Positions 10,430 to 19,698 of a stretch of 64,000 bases of DNA are shown here, piece by piece (the stretch's first letter is position 1; every line of letters begins with the position of its first letter). Where the stretch lies: assembly GCF_016811995.1 (NCBI RefSeq), contig NZ_CP069159.1:2666001-2730000 (forward strand), written 5' to 3'. This DNA is from Citrobacter sp. R56. GTDB taxonomy: Bacteria > Pseudomonadota > Gammaproteobacteria > Enterobacterales > Enterobacteriaceae. Both the position numbers and the translations under genes were made by a program. The notes beneath the pieces are model-generated. The model was not told where the DNA came from, searched no databases, and was given only the letters and a program-made list of their open reading frames with translations.

Positions 10430-11395
10430 GTGACCATTGCTATTGTGATAGGCACACATGGTTGGGCTGCAGAGCAGTTACTTAAAACAGCCGAAATGCT
10501 GTTAGGCGAGCAGGAAAATGTCGGCTGGATCGATTTCGTTCCAGGCGAAAATGCCGAGACGCTTATTGAAAAGTACAACGCTCAGTTGGCAAAACTCGAT
10601 ACCAGTAAAGGCGTGCTATTTCTCGTCGATACATGGGGAGGCAGTCCGTTTAACGCTGCCAGCCGCATTGTCGTTGATAAAGAGCATTATGAAGTTGTCG
10701 CAGGTGTTAACATTCCCATGTTGGTGGAAACGTTTATGGCCCGTGATGACAACCCGAGCTTTGACGAATTGGTTGCTCTGGCAGTTGAAACCGGACGTGA
10801 AGGTGTGAAAGCGCTGAAAGCAAAACCGGTTGAAAAAGCCGTGGTCGCACCGGTTGTAGCACCCAAAGCGGTCGTACCGGCAAAACCAATGGGTCCTGAT
10901 GATTATATGACCATCGGTCTGGCCCGTATTGATGACCGTCTTATCCACGGCCAGGTGGCAACGCGCTGGACCAAAGAGACCAACGTGACCCGCATTATCG
11001 TGGTAAGCGATGAAGTGGCTGCGGATAACGTTCGTAAAACCCTGTTAACACAAGTCGCACCTCCGGGCGTAACGGCGCACGTCGTAGATGTCGAGAAGAT
11101 GATTCGCGTCTACAACAACCCGAAATACGCCGGCAATCGCGTCATGCTGTTGTTCACCAATCCTACTGATGTGGAGCGTATCGTCGAAGGTGGCGTGAAA
11201 ATCACCTCCGTGAACATTGGCGGTATGGCCTTCCGCCAGGGCAAAACGCAGGTTAACAATGCGGTTTCCGTCGATGAGAAAGATATCGTCGCTTTCAAAA
11301 AACTCAACGAACGCGGTATCGAACTTGAAGTTCGTAAAGTTTCCACCGATCAGAAACTGAAAATGATGGACTTGATCGCCAAAGCGGCGAAGTAA
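10430..11395 (+). CDS. manX: mannose PTS EIIAB component
   Basis: Cytoplasmic phosphotransfer subunit of the mannose/glucose/glucosamine PTS permease. The EIIA domain (1-130) has the phospho-His in GTHGWAAEQLL (His10). An Ala/Pro hinge rich in APVVAPKAVV follows, then the EIIB domain (from about 155) with its phospho-His in RIDDRLIHGQVATRW. At 321 residues it is two shorter than E. coli ManX, within the hinge. The start is GTG (10430). In E. coli this mRNA is a target of the sRNA SgrS. Confidence 0.97.
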   Translation: MTIAIVIGTHGWAAEQLLKTAEMLLGEQENVGWIDFVPGENAETLIEKYNAQLAKLDTSKGVLFLVDTWGGSPFNAASRIVVDKEHYEVVAGVNIPMLVETFMARDDNPSFDELVALAVETGREGVKALKAKPVEKAVVAPVVAPKAVVPAKPMGPDDYMTIGLARIDDRLIHGQVATRWTKETNVTRIIVVSDEVAADNVRKTLLTQVAPPGVTAHVVDVEKMIRVYNNPKYAGNRVMLLFTNPTDVERIVEGGVKITSVNIGGMAFRQGKTQVNNAVSVDEKDIVAFKKLNERGIELEVRKVSTDQKLKMMDLIAKAAK

Positions 11396-11452
11396 CCCGT
11401 CATCATTAATTAGCTTTCACACTTAAGTCTGTATAGCAATAGGAGAAGTACA

Positions 11453-12253
11453 ATGGAGATTACCACTCTTCAGATTGTGCTGGTGTTCATCGTCGCATGT
11501 ATCGCGGGTATGGAGTCGGTACTTGATGAATTTCAGTTCCACCGTCCGCTGATAGCCTGTACGCTGATCGGCGCCGTTCTCGGGGATATGAAAACCGGTA
11601 TTATCATCGGTGGTACCCTGGAAATGATCGCTCTGGGCTGGATGAACATCGGTGCCGCCGTTGCACCCGATGCCGCACTGGCGTCCATTATCTCAACCGT
11701 TCTGGTTATCGCCGGTCACCAAAGTATTGGTGCTGGTATCGCGCTGGCTATCCCGCTGGCGGCGGCAGGCCAGGTTCTGACCATCATCGTGCGTACTATC
11801 ACCGTGGCATTCCAGCACGCAGCGGATAAGGCGGCCGAAAACGGCAACCTCACGGCGCTGTCCTGGATCCATGTCTCTTCCCTGTTCCTGCAAGCAATGC
11901 GTATCGCCATTCCGGCCGTTATCGTGGCTATCTCTGTCGGTACCAGCGAAGTGCAGAGCATGCTCAACGCGATTCCAGAAGTCGTTACCGGTGGTCTGAA
12001 TATTGCGGGCGGTATGATCGTCGTCGTCGGTTATGCAATGGTCATCAACATGATGCGTGCGGGCTACCTGATGCCGTTCTTCTACCTCGGCTTTGTGACC
12101 GCCGCATTTACTAACTTCAACCTGGTCGCTCTGGGTGTGATTGGCGCAGTCATGGCCATCCTCTACATTCAGTTGAGCCCGAAATATAACCGCGTAGCGG
12201 GTGCGCCAGCTCAGGCTGCTGGTGATAACTCTCTCGATAATGAACTGGACTAG
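11453..12253 (+). CDS. manY: mannose PTS EIIC component
   Basis: Membrane subunit of the mannose-family PTS permease, 266 residues, starting MEITTLQIVLVFIVACIAG. Multiple hydrophobic helices are visible, with the conserved GGTLEMIALGWMNIGAAVAPDAA loop region of EIIC-Man proteins. It forms the sugar channel together with ManZ. It follows manX by 57 bases, with GGAG in front of the ATG. Confidence 0.96.
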   Translation: MEITTLQIVLVFIVACIAGMESVLDEFQFHRPLIACTLIGAVLGDMKTGIIIGGTLEMIALGWMNIGAAVAPDAALASIISTVLVIAGHQSIGAGIALAIPLAAAGQVLTIIVRTITVAFQHAADKAAENGNLTALSWIHVSSLFLQAMRIAIPAVIVAISVGTSEVQSMLNAIPEVVTGGLNIAGGMIVVVGYAMVINMMRAGYLMPFFYLGFVTAAFTNFNLVALGVIGAVMAILYIQLSPKYNRVAGAPAQAAGDNSLDNELD

Positions 12254-12265
12254 CAGGTGAGCGAA

Positions 12266-13117
12266 ATGGTTGATATGACTAAAACAACTACCGAGAAAAA
12301 ACTCACTCAGAGTGACATTCGTGGCGTGTTCATTCGTTCTAACCTGTTTCAGGGTTCATGGAACTTCGAACGTATGCAGGCGCTGGGTTTCTGCTTCTCG
12401 ATGATACCGGCCATCCGCCGTTTGTATCCTGAGAACAACGACGAGCGTAAACAAGCGATTAAACGTCACCTCGAGTTCTTTAACACCCATCCTTACGTGG
12501 CGGCCCCGGTACTGGGCGTTACGCTGGCGATGGAAGAACAACGTGCTAACGGCGCGGAGATTGACGATGGCGCCATCAACGGTATCAAAGTCGGTCTGAT
12601 GGGTCCGCTGGCGGGCGTCGGTGACCCGATCTTCTGGGGTACTGTTCGTCCGGTGTTTGCCGCACTGGGTGCCGGTATCGCGATGAGCGGCAGCCTGCTG
12701 GGTCCACTGCTGTTCTTCATCCTGTTCAACGCCGTACGTCTGGCAACCCGTTACTACGGCGTAGCCTACGGTTATCGTAAAGGTGTCGATATCGTTTCTG
12801 ATATGGGCGGCGGTTTCCTGCAGAAACTGACTGAGGGGGCGTCAATTCTCGGCCTGTTTGTCATGGGGGCGCTGGTTAACAAGTGGACGCACGTCAACAT
12901 CCCGCTGGTGGTGTCGACCATCACCGGTCAGGATGGACAAACCCGCGTGACCACCGTGCAGACCATCCTTGACCAGCTGATGCCAGGCCTGGTGCCGCTG
13001 CTGCTGACCTTCGCCTGTATGTGGCTGCTGCGTAAGAAAGTGAACGCCCTGTGGATCATCGTTGGCTTCTTCGTCATCGGTATTGCAGGTTACTCTGTAG
13101 GTCTGTTGGGTCTGTAA
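12266..13117 (+). CDS. manZ: mannose PTS EIID component
   Basis: Second membrane subunit of the mannose permease, 283 residues from ATG 12266. GTG at 12257 is also in frame, but AGGTG at 12256-12260 sits properly spaced for the ATG, and the length then equals that of E. coli ManZ. Conserved EIID features are the N-terminal cytoplasmic part (SWNFERMQALGFCFSM) and GPLAGVGDPIFWGTVRPV. With ManY it is also a known entry route for phage lambda DNA and some bacteriocins. Confidence 0.96.
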   Translation: MVDMTKTTTEKKLTQSDIRGVFIRSNLFQGSWNFERMQALGFCFSMIPAIRRLYPENNDERKQAIKRHLEFFNTHPYVAAPVLGVTLAMEEQRANGAEIDDGAINGIKVGLMGPLAGVGDPIFWGTVRPVFAALGAGIAMSGSLLGPLLFFILFNAVRLATRYYGVAYGYRKGVDIVSDMGGGFLQKLTEGASILGLFVMGALVNKWTHVNIPLVVSTITGQDGQTRVTTVQTILDQLMPGLVPLLLTFACMWLLRKKVNALWIIVGFFVIGIAGYSVGLLGL

Positions 13118-13132
13118 TAACGTTGTACTTTA

Positions 13133-13157
13133 CCGGGGGCCTGCCCCCGGTTTTTAT
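13133..13157 (+). terminator. terminator of manXYZ
   Basis: Perfect stem CCGGGGGC / GCCCCCGG with a 2-base apex plus flanking pairs, followed by TTTTTATTT, 15 bases after manZ. It separates manXYZ from yobD, though some read-through is likely. Confidence 0.88.
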
Positions 13158-13168
13158 TTGGAGGATTC

Positions 13169-13627
13169 ATGACAATCACGGACCTGGTGCTGGTTCTCTT
13201 TATTGCCGTGTTGCTGGCATTTGCCATTTACGATCAGTTCATCATGCCCCGCCGTCACGGCTCCACCCTGCTTTCTGTTCCCCTGTTGCGTCGCAGTCGT
13301 GTGGACAGTGTCATCTTTGTTGGCCTGGTGCTCATTCTTATCTATAACAACGCTACCAGCCACGGACCGCAAACCACCACATGGTTATTATGTGGTCTGG
13401 TATTAATGGGGTTGTATCTGTTTTGGATCCGGGCGCCCAAAATCATCTTCAAGCCAAAAGGCTTCTTCTTCGCCAATGTGTGGATAGAATATAACCGGAT
13501 TAAAGAAATGAATTTATCCGAGGATGGCGTGCTGGTGATGCAATTAGAACAACGCCGATTACTGGTCCGCGTACGAAATATAGACGACCTAGAAGGAATA
13601 TATAAACTTCTCGTTTCTTCTCAATGA
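13169..13627 (+). CDS. yobD: UPF0266 membrane protein YobD
   Basis: DUF986 inner-membrane protein of 152 residues, the family's usual length. Three hydrophobic segments occupy about residues 5-23, 45-62 and 68-86. A soluble C-terminal part contains [20 protein letters not shown] and resembles a small PH-like domain seen in such proteins. The function is unknown. It sits directly downstream of the manXYZ terminator, with GGAGGATTC before the ATG. Confidence 0.9.
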   Translation: MTITDLVLVLFIAVLLAFAIYDQFIMPRRHGSTLLSVPLLRRSRVDSVIFVGLVLILIYNNATSHGPQTTTWLLCGLVLMGLYLFWIRAPKIIFKPKGFFFANVWIEYNRIKEMNLSEDGVLVMQLEQRRLLVRVRNIDDLEGIYKLLVSSQ

Positions 13628-13633
13628 GTTAAT

Positions 13634-13700
13634 AATATAGCCTGAACTATATCCTGGTATATCAGCCAACGACAAACATAGCTCAGGCTATATTTTAATA
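13634..13700. repeat. long-loop inverted repeat after yobD
   Basis: AATATAGCCTGA (13634-13645) is the exact reverse complement of TCAGGCTATATT (13683-13694), with a 37-base loop, followed by TTAATAG. It starts six bases after the yobD stop, so it could be a terminator, though the loop is long and the T tract short. Confidence 0.5.
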
Positions 13701-13814
13701 GCTAAAATTATTATTCCTTTTAACCTTTCATTGATATTTAAATCTAAATGAAAATCGTTTTCAATTAGAAGTAAAATATTATTTCCCCTTTGTTGTTTTA
13801 TATTCTCAAAATAT

Positions 13815-14010
13815 GTTAAGGTTGCGCCGTCATTTGGGGAGTAGCCGATTTCCAGACTCCGGAAATGTACGCGTCAACATACTCGTTGAAAAACGTGGCG
13901 CGTACGGACTGAAACTCTCAGTCAGGCGAGACCATATGCACATCAACTGCTATGCCAACCAGAATGCGAATACTGTCATCACAGATGCGCGTTGGGGGCA
14001 TGTTTGCTGG
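13815..14010 (+). ncRNA. yybP-ykoY manganese riboswitch in the mntP leader
   Basis: The leader holds the landmarks of the enterobacterial yybP-ykoY element upstream of mntP: GGGGAGTAGCCGATTTCC (from about 13835), an internal GGAAATGTACGCGTCAACAT segment, and the matching CGTGGCGCGTACGG. A later GTCAGGCGAGACC helix and a terminator/RBS-sequestering region precede the ATG. In E. coli this RNA turns on mntP translation when Mn2+ binds. The ends of the aptamer are estimated. Confidence 0.8.
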
Positions 14011-14053
14011 GGGCGGTGATGTGTTTTATGGAAACCCCGGTCAGGACACTGTC

Positions 14054-14620
14054 ATGCATGTTACCGCTACAATTCTTCTCGCTTTTGGCATGTCGATGGA
14101 CGCCTTCGCTGCGTCGATTGGTAAAGGCGCTACCCTGCATAAACCCAAATTCTCCGAAGCGCTGCGCACCGGCCTTATTTTTGGCGCTGTCGAAACGCTG
14201 ACCCCGCTGATTGGTTGGGGCATGGGGATGCTGGCAAGCAAATTCGTTCTCGAATGGAACCACTGGATAGCCTTCCTGCTGCTGATTTTCCTCGGCGGGC
14301 GTATGATCATTGAAGGCTTTCGTGATAACGATGACGAAGACGCAGAGCCCCTGCGCCGTCACAGCTTTTGGCTGTTGGTGACTACAGCCATTGCCACCAG
14401 TCTGGATGCAATGGCCGTTGGGGTCGGTTTAGCCTTCCTGCAGGTAAATATCATCGCGACTGCGCTGGCCATTGGTTGCGCTACGCTTTGCATGTCGACG
14501 CTGGGAATGATGATCGGCCGATTCATTGGCCCGATGCTGGGCAAACGCGCTGAAATTTTAGGCGGGATCGTGCTGATTGGCATTGGCGCCCAGATCCTCT
14601 GGGCGCATTTTTACGGCTAA
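14054..14620 (+). CDS. mntP: manganese efflux pump MntP
   Basis: Six-TM manganese exporter of 188 residues. Two pseudo-symmetric halves each carry the conserved membrane Asp motif, [13 protein letters not shown] near residue 12 and [13 protein letters not shown] near residue 110. ATG 14054 gives the standard length; in-frame codons upstream to 13952 lie in the riboswitch. The last bases overlap the last codon of rlmA, so the genes converge tail to tail. Confidence 0.96.
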   Translation: MHVTATILLAFGMSMDAFAASIGKGATLHKPKFSEALRTGLIFGAVETLTPLIGWGMGMLASKFVLEWNHWIAFLLLIFLGGRMIIEGFRDNDDEDAEPLRRHSFWLLVTTAIATSLDAMAVGVGLAFLQVNIIATALAIGCATLCMSTLGMMIGRFIGPMLGKRAEILGGIVLIGIGAQILWAHFYG

Positions 14621-15426
14621 CTGTCGCGCTGCCAGAGGTGAAGGCTAAAATCGGTCTGGCAGTCAAACACCTCACTGGCTGACAACGTTTCCCACACCTC
14701 GGGTTTCGCCCGCCATGCAAAAGGCGTCATCTGTAACAATGCTACAGCCTCACTGCCGCTAAGGCTCATCGGATAGTTCAACGCCACGCTCTGCTGTAAC
14801 GTAAATCCGTCGATCTGCTCCGTGTGCGGCGCATGCAGGCGGATCTCATCATAAATCAGCCCTTTGAGCTCCATTAAATGGCGTGGCCCCGGCGTGGCGG
14901 TGATCACCCACCCACCCGGTTTGACGACTCTGGCTAACTCTTCCGCTTTGCACGGCGCGTATATCCTGACAATGGCATCCATTGACGCATCAGCAAATGG
15001 CAGACGGTGACTCGAGGCAACGCAGAACGTCACCTGCGGATAACGCTTTGCCGCAGACTTAATCGCCACTTTTGCCACATCCAGACCAAACACGGTGATT
15101 TCTGGCTGCGCATCGGCAAATGCATGGGTGTAATACCCTTCGCCGCAGCCAATATCGAGAACCGAAGTCGCATGGGGAGGTAAACGTTCATTGAGGATAT
15201 TGACGATAGCGTCACGTAGCGGCTGATAATGCCCGGCGTCAAGAAACGCCCGGCGCGCCTGCATCATTTCCGCACTGTCACCGGGGTCACGCGAGCGTTT
15301 ATGCTGCACCGGCAGTAAGTTGACATATCCTTCTTTCGCCACATCAAACTGATGTCGTTGCGGACAGATAAAACTGTTTTTTACTTGCGCAAGAGGGTGG
15401 TGGCAAAGAGGACAAGAAAACGACAT
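14617..15426 (-). CDS. rlmA: 23S rRNA (guanine-745-N1)-methyltransferase
   Basis: SAM-dependent enzyme of 269 residues that methylates G745 in helix 35 of 23S rRNA. An N-terminal zinc knuckle ([10 protein letters not shown] ... [10 protein letters not shown]) precedes a Rossmann methyltransferase domain with motif [16 protein letters not shown] at about 90. The methyl transfer weakly affects tylosin and viomycin response in the family. The stop codon overlaps that of mntP. Confidence 0.95.
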   Translation of the reverse strand: MSFSCPLCHHPLAQVKNSFICPQRHQFDVAKEGYVNLLPVQHKRSRDPGDSAEMMQARRAFLDAGHYQPLRDAIVNILNERLPPHATSVLDIGCGEGYYTHAFADAQPEITVFGLDVAKVAIKSAAKRYPQVTFCVASSHRLPFADASMDAIVRIYAPCKAEELARVVKPGGWVITATPGPRHLMELKGLIYDEIRLHAPHTEQIDGFTLQQSVALNYPMSLSGSEAVALLQMTPFAWRAKPEVWETLSASEVFDCQTDFSLHLWQRDS

Positions 15427-15567
15427 GACAACTCCGGCTGATAACTTCGGGGCGCAAGTGTAACGCGAATTGCGCCCCGGGAAAATATACTCTCAAAAAT
15501 TCACGTTGCAGAACAACGCGCGCAAACGCCCTGAATGCGGGCCCGCAGACCAGGTAACCTGGCGCTC

Positions 15568-17313
15568 TTAGTGCGCAGGCGACGGAGCACGGTTGCCGTG
15601 CATGACCAGCAAATGGTCAGAATCGGCGGGCATGCCATCAGGCTTAACGTTTTCGAGGCGTAATACGTCCCCCATAATCTGGCTAAAGACCGGAGCCGAA
15701 ACCGCCCCGCCATAATAAGCACCGTTCTGCGGATCGTTGATAACCACCACCAGCGCAAATTTCGGGGCGCTCGCCGGGGCGACACCCGCCGTGTAGGCCA
15801 CATATTTGTCGATGTACTTTCCATCATCGCCTATTTTTTTCGCCGTGCCGGTTTTCACCGCGACACGGTAATCTCTCACCGCCGCTTTAGTTCCCCCGCC
15901 TCCAGGCAATGCAACGCTCTCCATCATATGTTCAACTTCGCGGACCAGATCTTCAGACATCACACGGGTGCCAATCACCGGGGGATCGATACGGGTGATG
16001 GAGAGCGGCCGATAAATACCAAAGCTACCGATCGTAGCGTAAACATGCGCCAGTTGTAGCGGCGTCACCATCAGACCATAACCGAAAGCGAAGGTTGCCC
16101 GGTCGAGATCGCTCCAGTAACGGCGTTGGGGCAGCAAGCCGCGACTCTCCCCGGTTAATCCCAGTCCTGTCGGCGTACCAAATCCGAAGCGTTTATAGGT
16201 ATCGAGCAATTGCTGAACCGGCATCGCCAGTGAGAGATGCGAAACTCCCGTGTCACTCGATTTTTGCAAAATGCCGGTTAGCGAGAGTTCAGGGTAGAAG
16301 CCCACATCTCGGATACGATGACCGTCAAGATTAAACGGATGCGTGTCGATCACGCTGTCTGGCTGCACAATACCCTGCTTAAGCGCCGTCATGATGACTA
16401 ATGGTTTGACGGTGGAGCCCGGCTCGAAGGTGTCGCTAATGGCGCGATTTCGAAAATCGTCCAGCACGGCTCCATCGCGATTGTTTGGGTTAAAATCCGG
16501 GAAGCTTGCCATCGCGAGAATTTCGCCGGTAGCAACGCTGACCAGCACTGCTGCGCCCGACTCCGCTTTATTCCAGGTGACAGCATTGTCTAAGGCATCT
16601 TCCGTCACGGTCTGCAAACGCTCATCAATACTGAGTCGCAATTCATGTGCCGGAATAGACGTGACTTCCGTGATGTTCTCAATCACGTGCCCGAACTTGT
16701 CTTTACGCACAAGACGCGAGCCCGGTTTTCCCGTCAATTGCGAATTAAAACTTTTCTCAACCCCTTCAATGCCCTGCCCGTCAATATTGGTAAAACCAAT
16801 CAGGTTAGCCGCAACATGTCCGGCAGGATAAAATCGGCGAGACTCTTCACGCAGATTGATCCCCGCAAGGTTAAGTTTGTCGATCCATTGTGCTTGTTGT
16901 GGAGACACCTGGCGCGCCAGATAGATAAACCGCCCCGCCGGATTACTGTTAACTCGCTTTGCCAGCACACTTAACGACAGATGCAGCGTACTGGCCAGTG
17001 CTTGCCAACGTTCGTTATATCCTACGCCGCCTTTGCTGATGATGGTTTTAGGATCGGCCCAGACCGCATTCACCGGCACACTGACGGCCAGCGGACGCCC
17101 TTCCCGGTCAGTAATCATTCCGCGCACAGAAGCCGTCGTGACTTCACGTAGCGAGCGCATATCCTCTTGCCTGACCAGGTTCGTCGGCGTGACAATCTGT
17201 AACCACGCAAGGCGCCCGAGTAATAACCCCATACTTGCCACTATTGCCGCACAAAGCAGCGCAAAACGCACGGGGGTAAAATTAGCCACAGCGCCGTCGC
17301 TTTTCTTTTTCAC
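15568..17313 (-). CDS. FtsI-like peptidoglycan D,D-transpeptidase (PBP3SAL-type)
   Basis: Class B penicillin-binding protein of 581 residues, a paralogue of FtsI/PBP3. It has an N-terminal cytoplasmic tail and TM (about 14-37), a dimerisation domain (MRSLREVTTASVRGMITDREG), and a transpeptidase domain with SxxK as GSTVKPLV and KTG as VAVKTGTAKK. The SxN motif reads KSSDTGVSHL, Asp in place of the Asn of canonical FtsI. The gene lies between rlmA and cspC, the position of the acid-adapted PBP3SAL gene of Salmonella; E. coli K-12 lacks it. GTG at 17313 is chosen because GGAG lies five bases upstream. Confidence 0.88.
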   Translation of the reverse strand: MKKKSDGAVANFTPVRFALLCAAIVASMGLLLGRLAWLQIVTPTNLVRQEDMRSLREVTTASVRGMITDREGRPLAVSVPVNAVWADPKTIISKGGVGYNERWQALASTLHLSLSVLAKRVNSNPAGRFIYLARQVSPQQAQWIDKLNLAGINLREESRRFYPAGHVAANLIGFTNIDGQGIEGVEKSFNSQLTGKPGSRLVRKDKFGHVIENITEVTSIPAHELRLSIDERLQTVTEDALDNAVTWNKAESGAAVLVSVATGEILAMASFPDFNPNNRDGAVLDDFRNRAISDTFEPGSTVKPLVIMTALKQGIVQPDSVIDTHPFNLDGHRIRDVGFYPELSLTGILQKSSDTGVSHLSLAMPVQQLLDTYKRFGFGTPTGLGLTGESRGLLPQRRYWSDLDRATFAFGYGLMVTPLQLAHVYATIGSFGIYRPLSITRIDPPVIGTRVMSEDLVREVEHMMESVALPGGGGTKAAVRDYRVAVKTGTAKKIGDDGKYIDKYVAYTAGVAPASAPKFALVVVINDPQNGAYYGGAVSAPVFSQIMGDVLRLENVKPDGMPADSDHLLVMHGNRAPSPAH

Positions 17314-17460
17314 CAAGTCTCCAGCAAACTTACTTTTCAGGTGATTGATTTAACGAAAAACAGTGGGGGAAATCGGGAAAAACAATGCTACGAACTTCGC
17401 GGTTTTGCAACAAAGCGCAAACGGGAGGGGATTCAGAAATGTTTTGACGCAAGTTGAATT

Positions 17461-17488
17461 AAAAAGCCCCGCATTTGCGAGGCTTTAT
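17461..17488 (-). terminator. terminator of cspC
   Basis: Hairpin AAGCC-CCGCATTTGCGA-GGCTT with an A tract on the plus strand (a T tract in the cspC direction), 45 bases beyond the cspC stop. Confidence 0.75.
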
Positions 17489-17532
17489 ATCTGAGGTTGA
17501 TGCGCCTGAACGCTTCAAATCAGTGGTATCGA

Positions 17533-17742
17533 TCAGATAGCTGTTACGTTAACAGCAGCCGGACCTTTCTGGCCGTCCTGAATTTCGAACTCAACGTTCT
17601 GGCCTTCAGCCAGAGTTTTGAAGCCATTACCCTGGATAGCGGAGAAGTGTACAAACACGTCTTTGCTGCCATCAGCCGGAGTAATGAAACCAAAACCTTT
17701 AGACTCGTTGAACCACTTAACTTGACCTTTAATCTTTGCCAT
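17533..17742 (-). CDS. cspC: cold-shock-family RNA chaperone CspC
   Basis: A 69-residue single cold-shock-domain protein that binds single-stranded RNA and stabilises stress transcripts such as rpoS. RNP1 (KGFGFI) and RNP2 (VFVHFSAI) are intact. The sequence [20 protein letters not shown] matches CspC. The ATG at 17740-17742 lies 12 bases after the yobF stop, so both are translated from one mRNA. Confidence 0.97.
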
Positions 17743-17754
17743 TTGCAAAATTCC

Positions 17755-17898
17755 TTAGATTGTTTTCTTCGCCCGCAGGCATAACATAGATAAAACTGAG
17801 ACATTACTGCTTGAGGCACTAATATAAGGTTCGGCAGAGAAGCGGTATTCAACGACAACGTTTTTACTCAGGACTTCTTTACTGAAAATGCCACACAT
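17755..17898 (-). CDS. yobF: small stress protein YobF
   Basis: A 47-residue peptide beginning [20 protein letters not shown] and ending LRAKKTI. It matches the DUF2527 family of heat-induced small proteins upstream of cspC. The function is unknown, and it is cotranscribed with cspC. It is too short for routine ORF cut-offs but clearly conserved in frame and position. Confidence 0.9.
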   Translation of the reverse strand: MCGIFSKEVLSKNVVVEYRFSAEPYISASSSNVSVLSMLCLRAKKTI

Positions 17899-18598
17899 AA
17901 ACAGAACTGTACCTCGTTTAACCCAAGCCGTGTTATCACATACAACGTTAAATATGGCAAGCCATTTTTAAACGTGTCTCGATCAGTCGCACAAATCCCG
18001 AAAATCGGCAAAGCGCGACTGCACAGTTATGCGCTAAATCCGCTGAAAATATATTTTCGCCTCTCTGCGTCCGCTCTGACAAACCGCAGTCAGAACAGGC
18101 GCTTTTCTACCATAGCTCAATAAGTTCGGTTGTTCCAGGCAAGTTGCTTAACTTATCACCACTAGTGACAGATATCACTTTTTATGCTTTGTAATGCATA
18201 AATTGTCACATAACAAAAACACACTAATTGAAAAAAAACAGATACGAAAGACTGATTTTTTAATGGATTAATGTATCAAAATTCTCCAACGGCATTGTGC
18301 ATCAAAATAATGAAAATACGATGGCAATGCCCAAAAAAAGTGAGAGAAACGTTTCGTTATTAATAAAAACGATCGTCATCACAAAAAAAGCATAATCATA
18401 TATTAGTCGTAGAGAAGAACATTAATTAATCCAGGCAAGGATAAGATATTCATTGTTCGATAAAATATTACGGTGCCGGGGTCTATAGCAGACGAGAATC
18501 AAACTGTGCACTTGCACCAGAACAGTGCATCACCGCGAAGGATGACAGGATGGCGTGTCCGCAGGTTGTGCAGGCTCACTCGCATCCTGTCACTCCGG
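17899..18598. promoter_or_regulatory. long non-coding leader between yebO and yobF
   Basis: About 700 bp with no convincing gene on either strand. The half next to yobF presumably holds the promoter(s) and a long 5' untranslated region of yobF-cspC; long structured leaders are usual for csp genes. The middle (about 18180-18430) is AT-rich with A tracts. The yebO side contains an inverted repeat, listed separately. No specific operator is recognised. Confidence 0.5.
18540..18598. repeat. inverted repeat at the yebO 3' end
   Basis: TGACAGGATG (about 18543-18552) pairs with CATCCTGTCA (about 18583-18592) across about 30 bases. It lies just beyond the yebO stop. No T tract follows, so it is either an imperfect terminator or an RNA-stability hairpin. 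Confidence 0.4.
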
Positions 18599-18886
18599 TT
18601 ACCTTTCCGCTACCAGACGGATGAGGTCATCGTCCTCTTCCCGTGCATTTGCTGCGGGGGTCGCCTCAGCCGCTTTTTCTGGTTCATTTGCTTCACACAG
18701 ACGGCGCAACAACGCATTTTGACGTTTTTGCTGGTCTAACAAGGATTCGAGCAATTCGATCTGCTCATTGGTGCGCGAGCTTGCGCGGTTGACGAAAAAC
18801 CATAAAACAAGTCCAACAACCAGAACCACCACCGATACCATTAAAGACGCGAAAGTTAGCGCGCCAGAGTTCAGAACTTCGTTCAT
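18599..18886 (-). CDS. yebO: small membrane protein YebO
   Basis: A 95-residue protein with one TM segment at about residues 9-32, a coiled-coil stretch (TNEQIELLESLLDQQKRQNAL), and a charged C terminus ending in IRLVAER. It matches the conserved YebO family (function unknown) in length and position between cspC and mgrB. Confidence 0.9.
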   Translation of the reverse strand: MNEVLNSGALTFASLMVSVVVLVVGLVLWFFVNRASSRTNEQIELLESLLDQQKRQNALLRRLCEANEPEKAAEATPAANAREEDDDLIRLVAER

Positions 18887-18960
18887 TTTACCACCTCAAT
18901 GTAGACGGAGCATTTTAGCACTGCTACACGAGAAGGTAATCACCTGTTGTAAAAATGCAG

Positions 18961-19104
18961 TTACCAGGGAATAAATTTATTGATGGCACAAATACCGCTG
19001 AAAAATTGTACATCCTGATCGCACATGATGTTGAACACCTGCGCCCAAAGCAACAGGCAGACCAGCACGCCAATTAACAGGAATACCCACCGAAACTTTT
19101 TCAC
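18961..19104 (-). CDS. mgrB: PhoQ feedback inhibitor MgrB
   Basis: A 47-residue single-TM peptide that binds the sensor kinase PhoQ in the inner membrane and damps PhoPQ signalling; its loss gives colistin resistance in relatives. The sequence starts with GTG (19102-19104) as [14 protein letters not shown] and keeps the periplasmic cysteines NIMCDQDV and SGICAINKF plus the C-terminal FIPW. All functional residues known from the family appear intact. The 157-bp gap to yobH holds a GGTTTA half-site suggestive of PhoP control. Confidence 0.95.
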   Translation of the reverse strand: MKKFRWVFLLIGVLVCLLLWAQVFNIMCDQDVQFFSGICAINKFIPW

Positions 19105-19261
19105 TCCGTTCTCCGAATCCACATCTTATGACTCTAAATTACCATGCGTTACCTAAACCGGGGCTAACTGTAGCGGCACTCTGTATTTTTAGGAATGATT
19201 CACTTGTATCAGCAGATGTAGAGGCTACTCTTATTATAACGAAAGAAGAAAAGAGGTTGTA

Positions 19262-19501
19262 ATGCGTTTGATCATTCGCGCGATTGTCTTGCTTGCTCTG
19301 GTATGGATAGGTTTACTACTCAGCGGTTATGGAATTTTGATTGGGAGTCAGGAGAATGCGGCGGGTCTGGGCTTGCAATGCCACTATCTGACAGCCCGCG
19401 GCACCAGCACGGCACAGTATATTCACACTAATAGCGGTATTATCGGTCTGACAGATTGCCCTGTATTGAGAAAAAGTACGGTTGTGGTTGATAATAACTA
19501 A
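19262..19501 (+). CDS. yobH: conserved small protein YobH
   Basis: A 79-residue protein with an N-terminal hydrophobic segment (about 6-27), a likely signal anchor or signal peptide, followed by a short domain with two cysteines (LQCHYLTARG and TDCPVLRK) that could pair in the periplasm. It matches the YobH family in length. The function is unknown. AAAGAGG precedes the ATG, and the gene is divergent from mgrB. Confidence 0.87.
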   Translation: MRLIIRAIVLLALVWIGLLLSGYGILIGSQENAAGLGLQCHYLTARGTSTAQYIHTNSGIIGLTDCPVLRKSTVVVDNN

Positions 19502-19636
19502 ATCTGTTTGTCGAATATTTCCCCAGGGCATAACTCTGTTATGCCTTATTTATTCTTCCGTTCATCATATTGAGTCCCGCTAATATTGACTTATCCAATA
19601 TTGAAACGATCCCGGCGGTAAACCGGTTACGTCATA

Positions 19637-19679
19637 TTTAAAAAGCCAGCCAGCAGTATATGCCGTCTGGCTTTTTAAA
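19637..19679. terminator. bidirectional terminator between yobH and kdgR
   Basis: TTTAAAAAGCCAG (19637-19649) pairs perfectly with CTGGCTTTTTAAA (19667-19679), and both arms end in A/T tracts. It should serve kdgR on the minus strand and possibly yobH. Confidence 0.85.
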
Positions 19680-19698
19680 ATCAGGAAGCGAACGCCAC

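Noticed and set aside
13634-13700. Possible small RNA between yobD and mntP
   Set aside because: Only a long-loop hairpin is visible, with no promoter; a weak terminator is the simpler reading.
15501-15827. 108-codon minus-strand frame at the end of the PBP gene
   Set aside because: It overlaps the transpeptidase C terminus out of frame; composition is Arg/Ser-rich noise and no ribosome-binding site is seen.
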